Assembly: GCA_016872125.1 (NCBI GenBank)
Contig: VHBD01000004.1
Coordinates: forward strand, 1-24,992
DNA from: Sphingomonadales bacterium
GTDB taxonomy: Bacteria > Bacteroidota > Bacteroidia > UBA7662
Length of the DNA stretch: 24,992 nucleotides
Direction: 5' to 3'
Shown one piece after another: positions 1-8,151 of the stretch. Both the position numbers and the translations under genes were made by a program. Under the pieces are notes generated by a model that saw only the letters and a list, made by a program, of their open reading frames with translations, ran no database searches and was not told the DNA's origin. Positions within the stretch are counted from its first letter, which is position 1. Each line of letters begins with the position of its first letter.

Positions 1-121
1 CAGCCTTGGTCAATACCCCATCCTCGATCAAAAAATCCAACGAAGCTGAACCCGCCCGGGCTTTACCCAGGCTTTTCGGCATATTGCCGTGTAGTTTGGC
101 TTGGCGAATGAGAATTTTCAT
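1..121 (-). CDS. Amidohydrolase N-terminus, probably dihydroorotase (partial)
   Basis: Only the first 40 codons are present; the gene runs off the left edge. The ATG at 121-119 overlaps the TGA stop of the upstream BatA-domain gene as ATGA, which implies translational coupling. The visible protein starts MKILIRQAKL and later reads DFLIEDGVL. That is the usual opening of the composite beta domain of amidohydrolases such as dihydroorotase, where 'I(K/R)xA' is followed about 20 residues later by 'D(I/F)LIEDG'. Dihydroorotase closes carbamoyl-aspartate to dihydroorotate in pyrimidine synthesis. The metal-binding HxH motif should lie outside the window, so dihydroorotase versus another cyclic amidohydrolase (dihydropyrimidinase, allantoinase) is unresolved. 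The family assignment is inferred from this short stretch alone. Confidence 0.45.
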   Translation of the reverse strand, partial: MKILIRQAKLHGNMPKSLGKARAGSASLDFLIEDGVLTKA

Positions 122-2280
122 GCTTTGCGTTGCCATAGCAACACCGCTTCCAAGCCCAAAAATACCAAGCAAGCCACCAAGAATAACCTCATCAAACCAT
201 CTCCGGCAAGGAAACCCTGTTGAAACCCCTGTTGAAGATCAGGCCTATTGCCCAAGGCGAGCCTGAAATTTGGATCGATTGCCAGAAGTTCCTTATCACT
301 CATCGGTACAATATCCGACTCTTTGGGATCCGAATTAATGGCCAAATAGGTATTCGATTGCTCACCTCCCTGACGAATGAGGGCATAGAACCCCTGTTTG
401 ACCTCGGTATTGTACAGGCGTATCCATGCTCTACCGTTCACTACTCTAATCTCGGGACGGATGGTGGCCCGGGCCTCTTCATCGCTTTCCCCTAAACTTG
501 GGGTTCCGTTTGTTTTAGAGGCCTTGCCTTGGTCATCCAACTCCTTGGCTTGCAGTATCCAATCCAAGGAACCTGCATCCGATTCAAGAAGGGGCAAGGA
601 CCAGGAGGCCTGGCCACCCATGGAGCCGGTCAGATTTGTGGAACGAACAGAGCCTAATGCGGTTCGGTAGAAAACCGGCAAAAACAAATCATGACGAACC
701 CATTCCGTATAACGCTGTTCCGCAGGGACCGCTAACGCATATACCATACCCTGTCCAAAAGCCATGCGCTTCAAAATCGCTTCACCACTTTCCAGCTTTA
801 GCAAAACCTCATCCCCGGCTTGCACCTGCCATGGAAAATAACCTTCTACCGTAGGCATCGCTGCAGCCTCAGGTTTACGAGCGAGTACTGTTCCCAAAAA
901 GTCATTTCCAACATCCAGGTTGGCCAACCGCGCTTTGGCTTTTCGCCATGGAGCTGCCTTGAGGCTAGGCCCAAAAACTTGGGACAATTTGCTTAGCGAT
1001 TCGCCGGATTCTTCGTCCGCGGGAAGAAGGAACAAATGACCGCCACCATTGCGCACCCAATTTGCGAGGGCGGCTGCATGCCCTGCCTGCAATGGCTCCG
1101 AAATTTCCAGTAAGACCAAAGAGAAGGAGTCCAAATTGATCCTGGCCCAATCCTGAAGACGGCTATATTGGACTTCAAACAACGTATCGGTGGCCCATAC
1201 CGAACGAAGAAAAGAATTATGCCTAGCGCCGGATCCGTGCAAAACCGAAACAGTGTTTTGGACAGAATTGGAGAAAAAATACCGATTATCGTAAGCAAAA
1301 TACGGGTCATTGATCAGCAGCTCCACCAAACCCAACGCATCCTTAGGAACGGTAAAATCCAGGGTGTCCAAACGTAGGGATGATACGGAATTTGCAGATT
1401 CCGGTCCCTGCAAAGTGGCCAGCGATTTCCGCTGACCAGCCATGAGCAATTCCAATGAAATATTCAATCCTTGAGGCCATTCCCCGTAAGTGCGGGTTCG
1501 AACCACCATGCGGTTACGGATACCAGGCCTAAAAAACGGCTCCATCAACCATGCCGAATCTATAGCCGCATTGAAGGCAGTCATAGGACGGCATGGAATC
1601 AAATTCAGAGGACCAAAGGAACTGTTATTGGCCATCATTTTGGAACGCGTACGCCAATAACTTCCCTCCATGGATCCTTTCTTGAAATCCGATAAGAGCC
1701 AAAGGGAAACTTCCTTCTCGGATCCTAAACCTTCCTGCTCCAATCTTTGATCCATTTGCAAGACCACCGACGAAAGGCTCTTATTTTGATTGCTTACCTG
1801 AATTTGATCCAAGAGGTCCAATGCTCTATCCTTGTGAAGCCAACCCCCGTGCAACGGTCGGCTCAGGTTGGACATCAACACAAAGCGAGTATCGGACTTG
1901 GCATTTTGAATTAAACGACGTGCCGATGATTTGGCCTGCTCGAGCAAGGGCCCACCACTCCCCTCCATAGCCATACCTCTGCTGTTATCCACGTAGATCA
2001 TGCAACGAGATCCGGCGCCATTGAGGGAATGCGGGGATATGGACGTGGGCATAGGCCCTGCCAATGCCCCTACCAGCATTATAATAGCTAAAATCCTAGT
2101 AGCCAGCAACAAATACCGAAACAAACGCTCACGTTGTTGTACAGGTATTTGTTGTTGTAACAACCAATCTAACCTTGTGAAATAGGCCTTACGACGTAAC
2201 CTAAATCCAAAAAAATGAATATACAAAGGCACGGCCAACAGGGCCAATCCCCACAAGGCCAAAGGATTTTGGAATCCCAT
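118..2280 (-). CDS. BatA-domain inner-membrane protein with degenerate VWA-like domain
   Basis: 720 residues. The N-terminus (about 1-75) matches the BatA/aerotolerance-regulator N-terminal pattern: a hydrophobic helix around residues 8-25, a short basic and aromatic stretch (FGFRLRRKAYFTRLDWL), then a second hydrophobic helix around 58-76. A von Willebrand A-like region follows, with a VDNSRGM motif at 97-103. The canonical metal site DxSxS is therefore D98-x-S100-x-G102 and probably cannot bind metal normally. Around residues 400-440 a glutamine-amidotransferase-like segment is seen (LVLLEI...WVRNGGGHLFLLP). A last transmembrane helix lies at about 697-716. The product is expected in the inner membrane with a large periplasmic part. 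It starts two bases after the preceding stop and overlaps the next gene by four bases. Bat proteins are linked to stress tolerance in some bacteria; the role here is unknown. Confidence 0.75.
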   Translation of the reverse strand: MGFQNPLALWGLALLAVPLYIHFFGFRLRRKAYFTRLDWLLQQQIPVQQRERLFRYLLLATRILAIIMLVGALAGPMPTSISPHSLNGAGSRCMIYVDNSRGMAMEGSGGPLLEQAKSSARRLIQNAKSDTRFVLMSNLSRPLHGGWLHKDRALDLLDQIQVSNQNKSLSSVVLQMDQRLEQEGLGSEKEVSLWLLSDFKKGSMEGSYWRTRSKMMANNSSFGPLNLIPCRPMTAFNAAIDSAWLMEPFFRPGIRNRMVVRTRTYGEWPQGLNISLELLMAGQRKSLATLQGPESANSVSSLRLDTLDFTVPKDALGLVELLINDPYFAYDNRYFFSNSVQNTVSVLHGSGARHNSFLRSVWATDTLFEVQYSRLQDWARINLDSFSLVLLEISEPLQAGHAAALANWVRNGGGHLFLLPADEESGESLSKLSQVFGPSLKAAPWRKAKARLANLDVGNDFLGTVLARKPEAAAMPTVEGYFPWQVQAGDEVLLKLESGEAILKRMAFGQGMVYALAVPAEQRYTEWVRHDLFLPVFYRTALGSVRSTNLTGSMGGQASWSLPLLESDAGSLDWILQAKELDDQGKASKTNGTPSLGESDEEARATIRPEIRVVNGRAWIRLYNTEVKQGFYALIRQGGEQSNTYLAINSDPKESDIVPMSDKELLAIDPNFRLALGNRPDLQQGFQQGFLAGDGLMRLFLVACLVFLGLEAVLLWQRKA

Positions 2281-2282
2281 GC

Positions 2283-3275
2283 CTATGACGGGGAGCCTTC
2301 AGAGGATATTTCAAGAATTGATCCCACCGATTTCTTGTCCATCAAAAGCCATGCATCCGACAGCAGGTGCTTACGAATATGCTTCAGAAATGGTACAGGA
2401 TCAAAACCCCTGTAGGGCAGGGCCACCGCATGCAACAATCCCTTTCCCGGAACCCGCCTTTCGAAAATGACTGCTTCGTGACCAATGTTAAGGTAAATGG
2501 CTCGCCAATGTTCGGCGCCCTTGTTGCTGGAGTATAGGCCCAAGACAACCCAATACAAGGGCAAGGTATGCTCTGCGTTGAGGTCTTCGCCAGTTTCAAG
2601 GGGTGAGTAGTTTCCAGAAAAGCTAAGCCCATTCATCGGTAAAACCGTCGGTGCATTCAGAATCTCTGGTACGTAGGAAGATTGTAATTCAAACCAATGT
2701 TCTAGACCACCCGTCTGGGACCAAGCGTTCTTCGCCCAGCCGGCCGCAAAGGTGGGCTCAACCCCATCCCCCATCAAGCCAAACCGTAAGCCGACCAAAA
2801 GTCCAAGCCAAAGCCCCCCGGCGATCCAAGAAGTCATCAACCTGAAAGAACTTCTAGCCGAAGGAACAAGTGCTTTGGGTACGATAACTGAAGACCCTTG
2901 CGGAGTTGAAACGGGTACCCAACCTGAATGTGGGTGATCCTCGGCCAAAGGACCCGCATCAGGGATAAGCTCTACGCCTTGATGGGTGTATCGAAGTAAT
3001 CCCCACCCTTCCAAGTACAGGGTGCCTTTGGATGCTTCTACGGTTATTAGCGCCTGCTTAAGATCATCGGCAATGAACCACGAGGGAGCCTCCTTGGAAG
3101 GGGCATCAGGACCAGGCACGAAAACCCAACAATACCTCGGAGGGCGGATTTTGGACTCCTCAGGACGCAAAACAGCACCGAACATTCGATATTGAATAGA
3201 CCCGTAACCTGGGAGAGAGGCCGTTGAACGCACCGCTCGAAGCCCTTTTGGGTCCAGTTCCATGGGATGACTCAT
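2283..3275 (-). CDS. Hypothetical single-pass membrane protein
   Basis: 330 residues starting at the ATG at 3275, 13 bases after the stop of the upstream barrel protein. The open frame extends to 3392, but those extra codons lie inside the upstream gene and are less likely to be used. I do not recognise the family. The first ~145 residues are soluble-looking and rich in Pro, Gly and Trp. One clear hydrophobic helix lies at about 147-169 (TSWIAGGLWLGLLVGLRFGL). A soluble C-terminal half follows and includes a strand-like WVVLGLY segment and a GKGLLHAVALP segment. There is no cleavable signal peptide at the N-terminus, so an inner-membrane protein with a cytoplasmic N-domain and periplasmic C-domain is the simplest topology. 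It ends two bases before the BatA-domain gene, so the two are probably co-translated and may interact. The DUF4350 family was considered because of the GKG-containing C-terminus but could not be supported. Confidence 0.6.
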   Translation of the reverse strand: MSHPMELDPKGLRAVRSTASLPGYGSIQYRMFGAVLRPEESKIRPPRYCWVFVPGPDAPSKEAPSWFIADDLKQALITVEASKGTLYLEGWGLLRYTHQGVELIPDAGPLAEDHPHSGWVPVSTPQGSSVIVPKALVPSARSSFRLMTSWIAGGLWLGLLVGLRFGLMGDGVEPTFAAGWAKNAWSQTGGLEHWFELQSSYVPEILNAPTVLPMNGLSFSGNYSPLETGEDLNAEHTLPLYWVVLGLYSSNKGAEHWRAIYLNIGHEAVIFERRVPGKGLLHAVALPYRGFDPVPFLKHIRKHLLSDAWLLMDKKSVGSILEISSEGSPS

Positions 3276-3288
3276 GCTCAAATTTACA

Positions 3289-5061
3289 TCAAATTTTCCA
3301 TCTCCATTCCACATTGAGTAATCTACCCCACCAAACATCTTCGGACCAAAGGAACCAAGCGGCCGCTTGCCTATGCCGGTACACAATGGCAACTGTGGAG
3401 TTCTTGGTAACTGACCTGTTTAAACGCAAATCGAGATTTACTGGCCAATTTAGATTGGTTGAATTTTCAGATAATTTATCGAAAATCTCTCTTTTGGAAT
3501 CCAAGGCGTAGGCCGTTGACTGAAAATCCAAGGCCCATACCTTGCCCCAGGTTTTAGTCAATTGCAAACCACCCCATAAGACAGGTTGCAAGCCGGGCAT
3601 ACCATACCAGGTGCGATTGGAAATTATACCCTGCATTCCTGCACGGATTGAGCCTTGCAGCCGATTGGGTTCCCTCAAAGAAACCTTGGTTTCCCAGGAC
3701 CAATGGGTTGCACTTGGCAAGATCACTGTAGAAACCCCCAAAACCGACATTGTGTCTAGTCCAAAGAAACGTGGGTGCTTCCAAGAACCTATTCCGACCC
3801 TATGTTCCCAGCGCAATCTTTCCCCAAAGGAATGCTCTAAACGAACAAATCCTTCGGCCCTCTGAATGGAGGCTTGATATGCATCAATAGCGGATAAGGT
3901 TGGATAAATGGAACCCCACTGATACAAGGACGGCTGCTTTATACCTGAGAGGACACCAACTTCAATCTTCCAAGGATGCCTGTGCGTTGTGTTGGAATCA
4001 ATAGGTTGATGGTATTGCCAAATAAACTCCGGTAAGGTTGCCCAAAACGATTTCAATGCCAAAGAGCTATCCCCTGGTTCACGCTGGCGAATAAAATCCA
4101 ACGAGGCACTTAAACGATGTGGTCCTAATTGCCAAACCCAATAGGGTTTGATGGAAAATGTAGTTCTTTGCATGCTTTGAGGATAAGAAACACCTGATCT
4201 CAACGAGGCAGTGGACCAATATGCCTTCACACCCAAATCGCGATTTTCCTCATGATGTCCCATTTCGTAAGCCGTTATTCCAGTCCACTCGCTACCCAAA
4301 TCGTGCAACCTTGGCTCAGCAAGAAAGGTGTTCCAAAGTTTGGCGCCCAATCCCTCTACACGCCAATGTTGATGAAAGCCCTCAATCCGCTGACTGATCC
4401 TGTCCCAGGTTATACGTGGATTAACTCGTAAGGTATTCCATCGACCGTTCAAGGAGGTGTCTTTCGAAAGATTCGAATCGGTGTTATGAAAACGAGTATC
4501 TTGATATTTGAATCCGGTACTTCGTTGAGAGGCATTGAGGAGGATATTCCATTCTCGATTTTTTGCTGGACGCCATTCTATCGCTAATTGAGAATTCCAA
4601 ATGGCCGATCGTAGAATTGAATCAGCCCATAGACGATTCGGATTTCCTGATGAACCCAAACATTCCAAATGAACAAAAATGACCTGCGAACCCATTTGGA
4701 GTGGGCCACTCCATGCAATCCCCGCATTGCCCTGACTTCCAAGCAAACCACCACCCATGATTGATAGCGTTTTGGAAATACGAGGTTGCAAGGAACTTGA
4801 GGCAAGCGAAGGCTCGGTGTACTTTGGGATTGGCCCAAAAGATTGAACAAAAGACAAAGAATCAGGTCCGTAGGACATTGGAATACGCGTTTTTGGTTCA
4901 ACCAACAATACGGGATCCGATGATAGTCGAAACCACTCGGGAAGGTGTGGATCATAGGCGCGGACAATTCGAACCGTCTGCCCTAATCCTGTACTATCCT
5001 GCCCATAAACCGGAAGCCTCAATAAAATTATAGCCACCCCGAATAAGAAACTCTTTAACAT
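3289..5061 (-). CDS. Outer-membrane beta-barrel protein (TonB-receptor-like, no clear plug domain)
   Basis: 590 residues, ATG at 5061, three bases after the stop of the TPR gene. The N-terminus has a typical signal peptide: a Lys followed by a hydrophobic core, with likely cleavage after residue 20 (VYG|Q). The first mature residues read QTVRIVRAYDPHLPEW and then a Pro-rich stretch. This resembles the short 'EVTVxRxYEPxxSDAF' leader of a group of Bacteroidota outer-membrane proteins often encoded next to long TPR proteins. That comparison is from memory. The rest (about 100-590) alternates short amphipathic strands rich in Trp, Tyr and Arg, as in a large barrel (WNSQLAIEWR, LLNVEWRWKI at the end). 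I see no carboxypeptidase-regulatory domain and no TonB-dependent plug motifs. It probably sits in the outer membrane and works with the TPR protein. The substrate is unknown. Confidence 0.65.
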   Translation of the reverse strand: MLKSFLFGVAIILLRLPVYGQDSTGLGQTVRIVRAYDPHLPEWFRLSSDPVLLVEPKTRIPMSYGPDSLSFVQSFGPIPKYTEPSLASSSLQPRISKTLSIMGGGLLGSQGNAGIAWSGPLQMGSQVIFVHLECLGSSGNPNRLWADSILRSAIWNSQLAIEWRPAKNREWNILLNASQRSTGFKYQDTRFHNTDSNLSKDTSLNGRWNTLRVNPRITWDRISQRIEGFHQHWRVEGLGAKLWNTFLAEPRLHDLGSEWTGITAYEMGHHEENRDLGVKAYWSTASLRSGVSYPQSMQRTTFSIKPYWVWQLGPHRLSASLDFIRQREPGDSSLALKSFWATLPEFIWQYHQPIDSNTTHRHPWKIEVGVLSGIKQPSLYQWGSIYPTLSAIDAYQASIQRAEGFVRLEHSFGERLRWEHRVGIGSWKHPRFFGLDTMSVLGVSTVILPSATHWSWETKVSLREPNRLQGSIRAGMQGIISNRTWYGMPGLQPVLWGGLQLTKTWGKVWALDFQSTAYALDSKREIFDKLSENSTNLNWPVNLDLRLNRSVTKNSTVAIVYRHRQAAAWFLWSEDVWWGRLLNVEWRWKI

Positions 5062-5064
5062 CCT

Positions 5065-8000
5065 TTACGGTTTATTGATTTCACGTAAACGATTCTCTGC
5101 AATACGGCTAACCTGATCAGCATCACGACCTTCGATTAAATTTTGCAGGACAGCCACGGCTTGTTCTTTTTCATTCAATGCCAAGAGATTCTCCGCCAAC
5201 AACAGCTCGCCCCTTCCATACCATTCCGTGTATTGGGGCCATCGATCGGTCAATTCGTAAATCAAATCCTGAGAATGTGCAAACTGCCTTCCCTCAAAGG
5301 CTATTTCAGCCAAATTGAACAAGGCCCTGGCCGCCCATTCCGTGGAGGTTGAATCCGAAAGGTATTTTAAATGGGACCTTGCTTGAATGATTTTTCCTTG
5401 GTAACGCAAAGAATTCGCCAGGTGCCACTTCAATTCATTCCTTGTATTTTGACCAAACGAAACCTGTGGCAGGTAAATTTCACCTATAGAATCAACCGTA
5501 AACCATTGCTTCAACAGGGTCGAGGCGCGAATCAAACCCATTGCGGCTTCCAATCTTGAAATCGGGGAAAATGTCCCCTGCAAAATCCTTTGGTAAGCCG
5601 AAGCAACCTGTGTCCATTGTTCTTTACTGCTGTAAAGATCTGCAAGCATAAATAAACCCCGTTCGGTAAATAAATTATCCGGCATTCCCATTAAATCCTC
5701 CAAATCTCGAATTTGCATTGGCTTATCCCCAACTTTTCCAGCAGCTAAAGAACGCATATAAAGGGCATTCGCCTTGAATGACCCGGATGGATATTCTGTT
5801 AGATACTGCGTCAAAGTCGCCAATGCTTCGAAGAATTTCCCTGACTCCATGCTGTATTGGGCGGTTTCAAATAGCAAAGAGTCCATGGCATCATCTTGCA
5901 AAGCAATCAAACCATTTTGACCAGCAATATCCAAATACCGCTTAGGCTGCGATGTCCTTATGCAGATCTGCCTCAACTCAAACAATGCATCTCTGGATTC
6001 AGGCAAACCAGCTGCCTTTTGTACAACGTCTTCAAAAATGCCGAGAGCAAGGCTATCTTGACCCAACTCCAAATAAATCGAACCGCGTAGATTCATCGCC
6101 ACATAGGTTAGTCGATGTCGCGGAAAATCTTCTTCCAGCCGTTGAATACACCACATGGCTGAATCAAAAGAAGATTCTTGAAAGCAGGTCGTAGCCAGTT
6201 CCAACAACCCATAAAGTCGATAATCCGATCGAGGATACTCCTGAATTAACGCCACCAATTGATCGCGCTTTTTGAGCATTTTTTTTTGGATTCCATAAGC
6301 GATCGCCAATTGGTAATTGGCGTATTCCACATCCGTTTTAAGTTCGTCAATGCAATAAGAAAATTGACGAACGGCCAATTCAGTTTGACCATCCCTAAGG
6401 TATGCATCGCCTAAACGTACCTGAACGTCCTTGTACATCGCCATTTCAAAGTCATTTTGGTTCTCCATGGACTGACCAAACCGAAGGGCTTGAAGAAGAT
6501 ATTTGATGGCTTGACCATGGCGCTCCAAACGAAAAGCCAAATGACCTAACTGATAATTGGCAGCCATTGGATGACAACCCAAGGACCTTAATTCTGGGCT
6601 GAAAAACCCATAATCAAGATAATTTTTCATCCACAACAAAGCTTGGTTGTGCTCACCAACCCTATGGTAAAGCTCCGATTTCCAAAACAAAGTCGTGGCC
6701 CTAGTGAAAGAATCCACGGTGTACCCTAAGGAGGAATCCAAATAAGGTAAAGCCTCGACATACCGCTTTTGGTTGTACAGGGTGATGCCTTGTTGATAAT
6801 ACAACTTCTGGACGATCGCTTGGACCTTGGGCGATTTTTTTGAAACACCCCTGAGTATACGCAATGACTCTACATAATGATGAGCCTTCATCGCAAGGTC
6901 ACTCAGGTATTCACTAATCTCCTCACGGAATTCGCTTTGAGGATATTGGAGCAAAAATGAACCTAGGACTCTGAAATTGGAGGGGGACTCGCCTATTTCA
7001 TAACATAGTTTAGCGTACAAATAGAAAGCGCGCTCACGCATTTTACCAGTGATTTCCAATTCGGTGACGCGTTGAAATGACGTCCGAGCCCTTGCCAAAT
7101 AACGATCCAACTTTTCGTCCATTCCCCATGCCAACCAAGCATTCCCTTGTTCAAAATACGACAAGGCTTTGATGGAATCAGGCCAATGATCCGTTTTCTT
7201 AAGGAGCATTGTTACAGTATCCCAGGCCATAACTAAACCGTACATCTGTGCAAGCCTTAGGGTATCTACCGAAACACATTGATATCCAAAGCTCGACGAA
7301 GATTGGAGCAGATGAGCATAGCGATAAGGCAGACCCAAGTGGTAACTCAGTTGCATGCCCAAAATCGATAAGCCCAACTTGCCTTTGATATTGGGCCTGT
7401 CAATATTCGACTCAATGATGGCCAATGCCGTCATAGAATCACCATCGAGCGCAAGGGATAAAGCCTTGGGGTAAATACACAAACTTTCGTATCGCTTATC
7501 GGCTTGCAACAAATCCAATAATTCCATTACCCCTTCAATATCAAAGCGATGGAGTTTATCCAACATCATGGAGTATCGGGCATGCACCTGAAAATCACCT
7601 TGAACACTAGCCGCCTGCTGCCAATGACCCAAAGCGATTAAGGAATCAATAGGATACAACAATTTACCCTTTAGGTAGTGAAAAAGCTGAGCTTGGGGCA
7701 TGGTGAGCTTATACCAATTCAAAGCTTCAAGAATGCGAATGGTCTCAGAATCACGATTCTGCTGGACCAAAAAAACCAAGTAGGCCAACCGAGCTTCATC
7801 GATTTTGTGGTGTGCCGGAAAATCCCTTACATAAACTTCAAAAAGGTAATCGGTGGCCTGATCACCGCGATAGGCAGACTGCATGGTCCGATACCAAGCA
7901 AGATCACCTCTTTCAATTCCCTCTGGGATGCTTGTCCAATCAAATTGCTGATGATCCCAAAACCTCAATGCTAGATCAGACAATTCGAATTCCAGTTGAT

Positions 8001-8151
8001 TCGCCCATTTTAGCCATGATTCCCCATGTATCTTGGGATCTTGGAGGGACTTAATCCCCTGGGCTGATATTCCCCCAGACCAAGCCACGACGGACAAACA
8101 TCCGAAGATGAATACCCACCAGAACCTCGGAATGACCATCCAACAGCTCAT
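5065..8151 (-). CDS. Large periplasmic tetratricopeptide-repeat protein
   Basis: 1028 residues from the ATG at 8151. That ATG shares one base with the TonB-receptor stop (TGATG), and the TTG codon just upstream is a poorer start. A signal sequence covers about residues 1-30 (a long aromatic hydrophobic core, then GISAQG). A Cys in FIFGC could be a lipobox, but Phe at -2 makes a lipoprotein doubtful. The whole mature protein is helical TPR-like solenoid. Examples are the repeats with the pattern 'A-x2-YLG-x5-A-x3-F' around 440-620, the GSIYLELGQDSLALGIFEDV unit, and the C-terminal ARALFNLAEIAFE and ENLLALNEKEQAVAVLQNL units. Long TPR proteins in Bacteroidota include the SprE/PorW secretion lipoproteins and YbgF-like scaffolds. 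I cannot assign it to either. It lies between two outer-membrane proteins in a coupled cluster, which suggests a periplasmic scaffold for them. Confidence 0.75.
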   Translation of the reverse strand: MSCWMVIPRFWWVFIFGCLSVVAWSGGISAQGIKSLQDPKIHGESWLKWANQLEFELSDLALRFWDHQQFDWTSIPEGIERGDLAWYRTMQSAYRGDQATDYLFEVYVRDFPAHHKIDEARLAYLVFLVQQNRDSETIRILEALNWYKLTMPQAQLFHYLKGKLLYPIDSLIALGHWQQAASVQGDFQVHARYSMMLDKLHRFDIEGVMELLDLLQADKRYESLCIYPKALSLALDGDSMTALAIIESNIDRPNIKGKLGLSILGMQLSYHLGLPYRYAHLLQSSSSFGYQCVSVDTLRLAQMYGLVMAWDTVTMLLKKTDHWPDSIKALSYFEQGNAWLAWGMDEKLDRYLARARTSFQRVTELEITGKMRERAFYLYAKLCYEIGESPSNFRVLGSFLLQYPQSEFREEISEYLSDLAMKAHHYVESLRILRGVSKKSPKVQAIVQKLYYQQGITLYNQKRYVEALPYLDSSLGYTVDSFTRATTLFWKSELYHRVGEHNQALLWMKNYLDYGFFSPELRSLGCHPMAANYQLGHLAFRLERHGQAIKYLLQALRFGQSMENQNDFEMAMYKDVQVRLGDAYLRDGQTELAVRQFSYCIDELKTDVEYANYQLAIAYGIQKKMLKKRDQLVALIQEYPRSDYRLYGLLELATTCFQESSFDSAMWCIQRLEEDFPRHRLTYVAMNLRGSIYLELGQDSLALGIFEDVVQKAAGLPESRDALFELRQICIRTSQPKRYLDIAGQNGLIALQDDAMDSLLFETAQYSMESGKFFEALATLTQYLTEYPSGSFKANALYMRSLAAGKVGDKPMQIRDLEDLMGMPDNLFTERGLFMLADLYSSKEQWTQVASAYQRILQGTFSPISRLEAAMGLIRASTLLKQWFTVDSIGEIYLPQVSFGQNTRNELKWHLANSLRYQGKIIQARSHLKYLSDSTSTEWAARALFNLAEIAFEGRQFAHSQDLIYELTDRWPQYTEWYGRGELLLAENLLALNEKEQAVAVLQNLIEGRDADQVSRIAENRLREINKP

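Noticed and set aside
3276..3392. Extended N-terminus of the 330-residue membrane protein
   Set aside because: It lies within the barrel protein gene; the ATG at 3275 just after that stop is more plausible.
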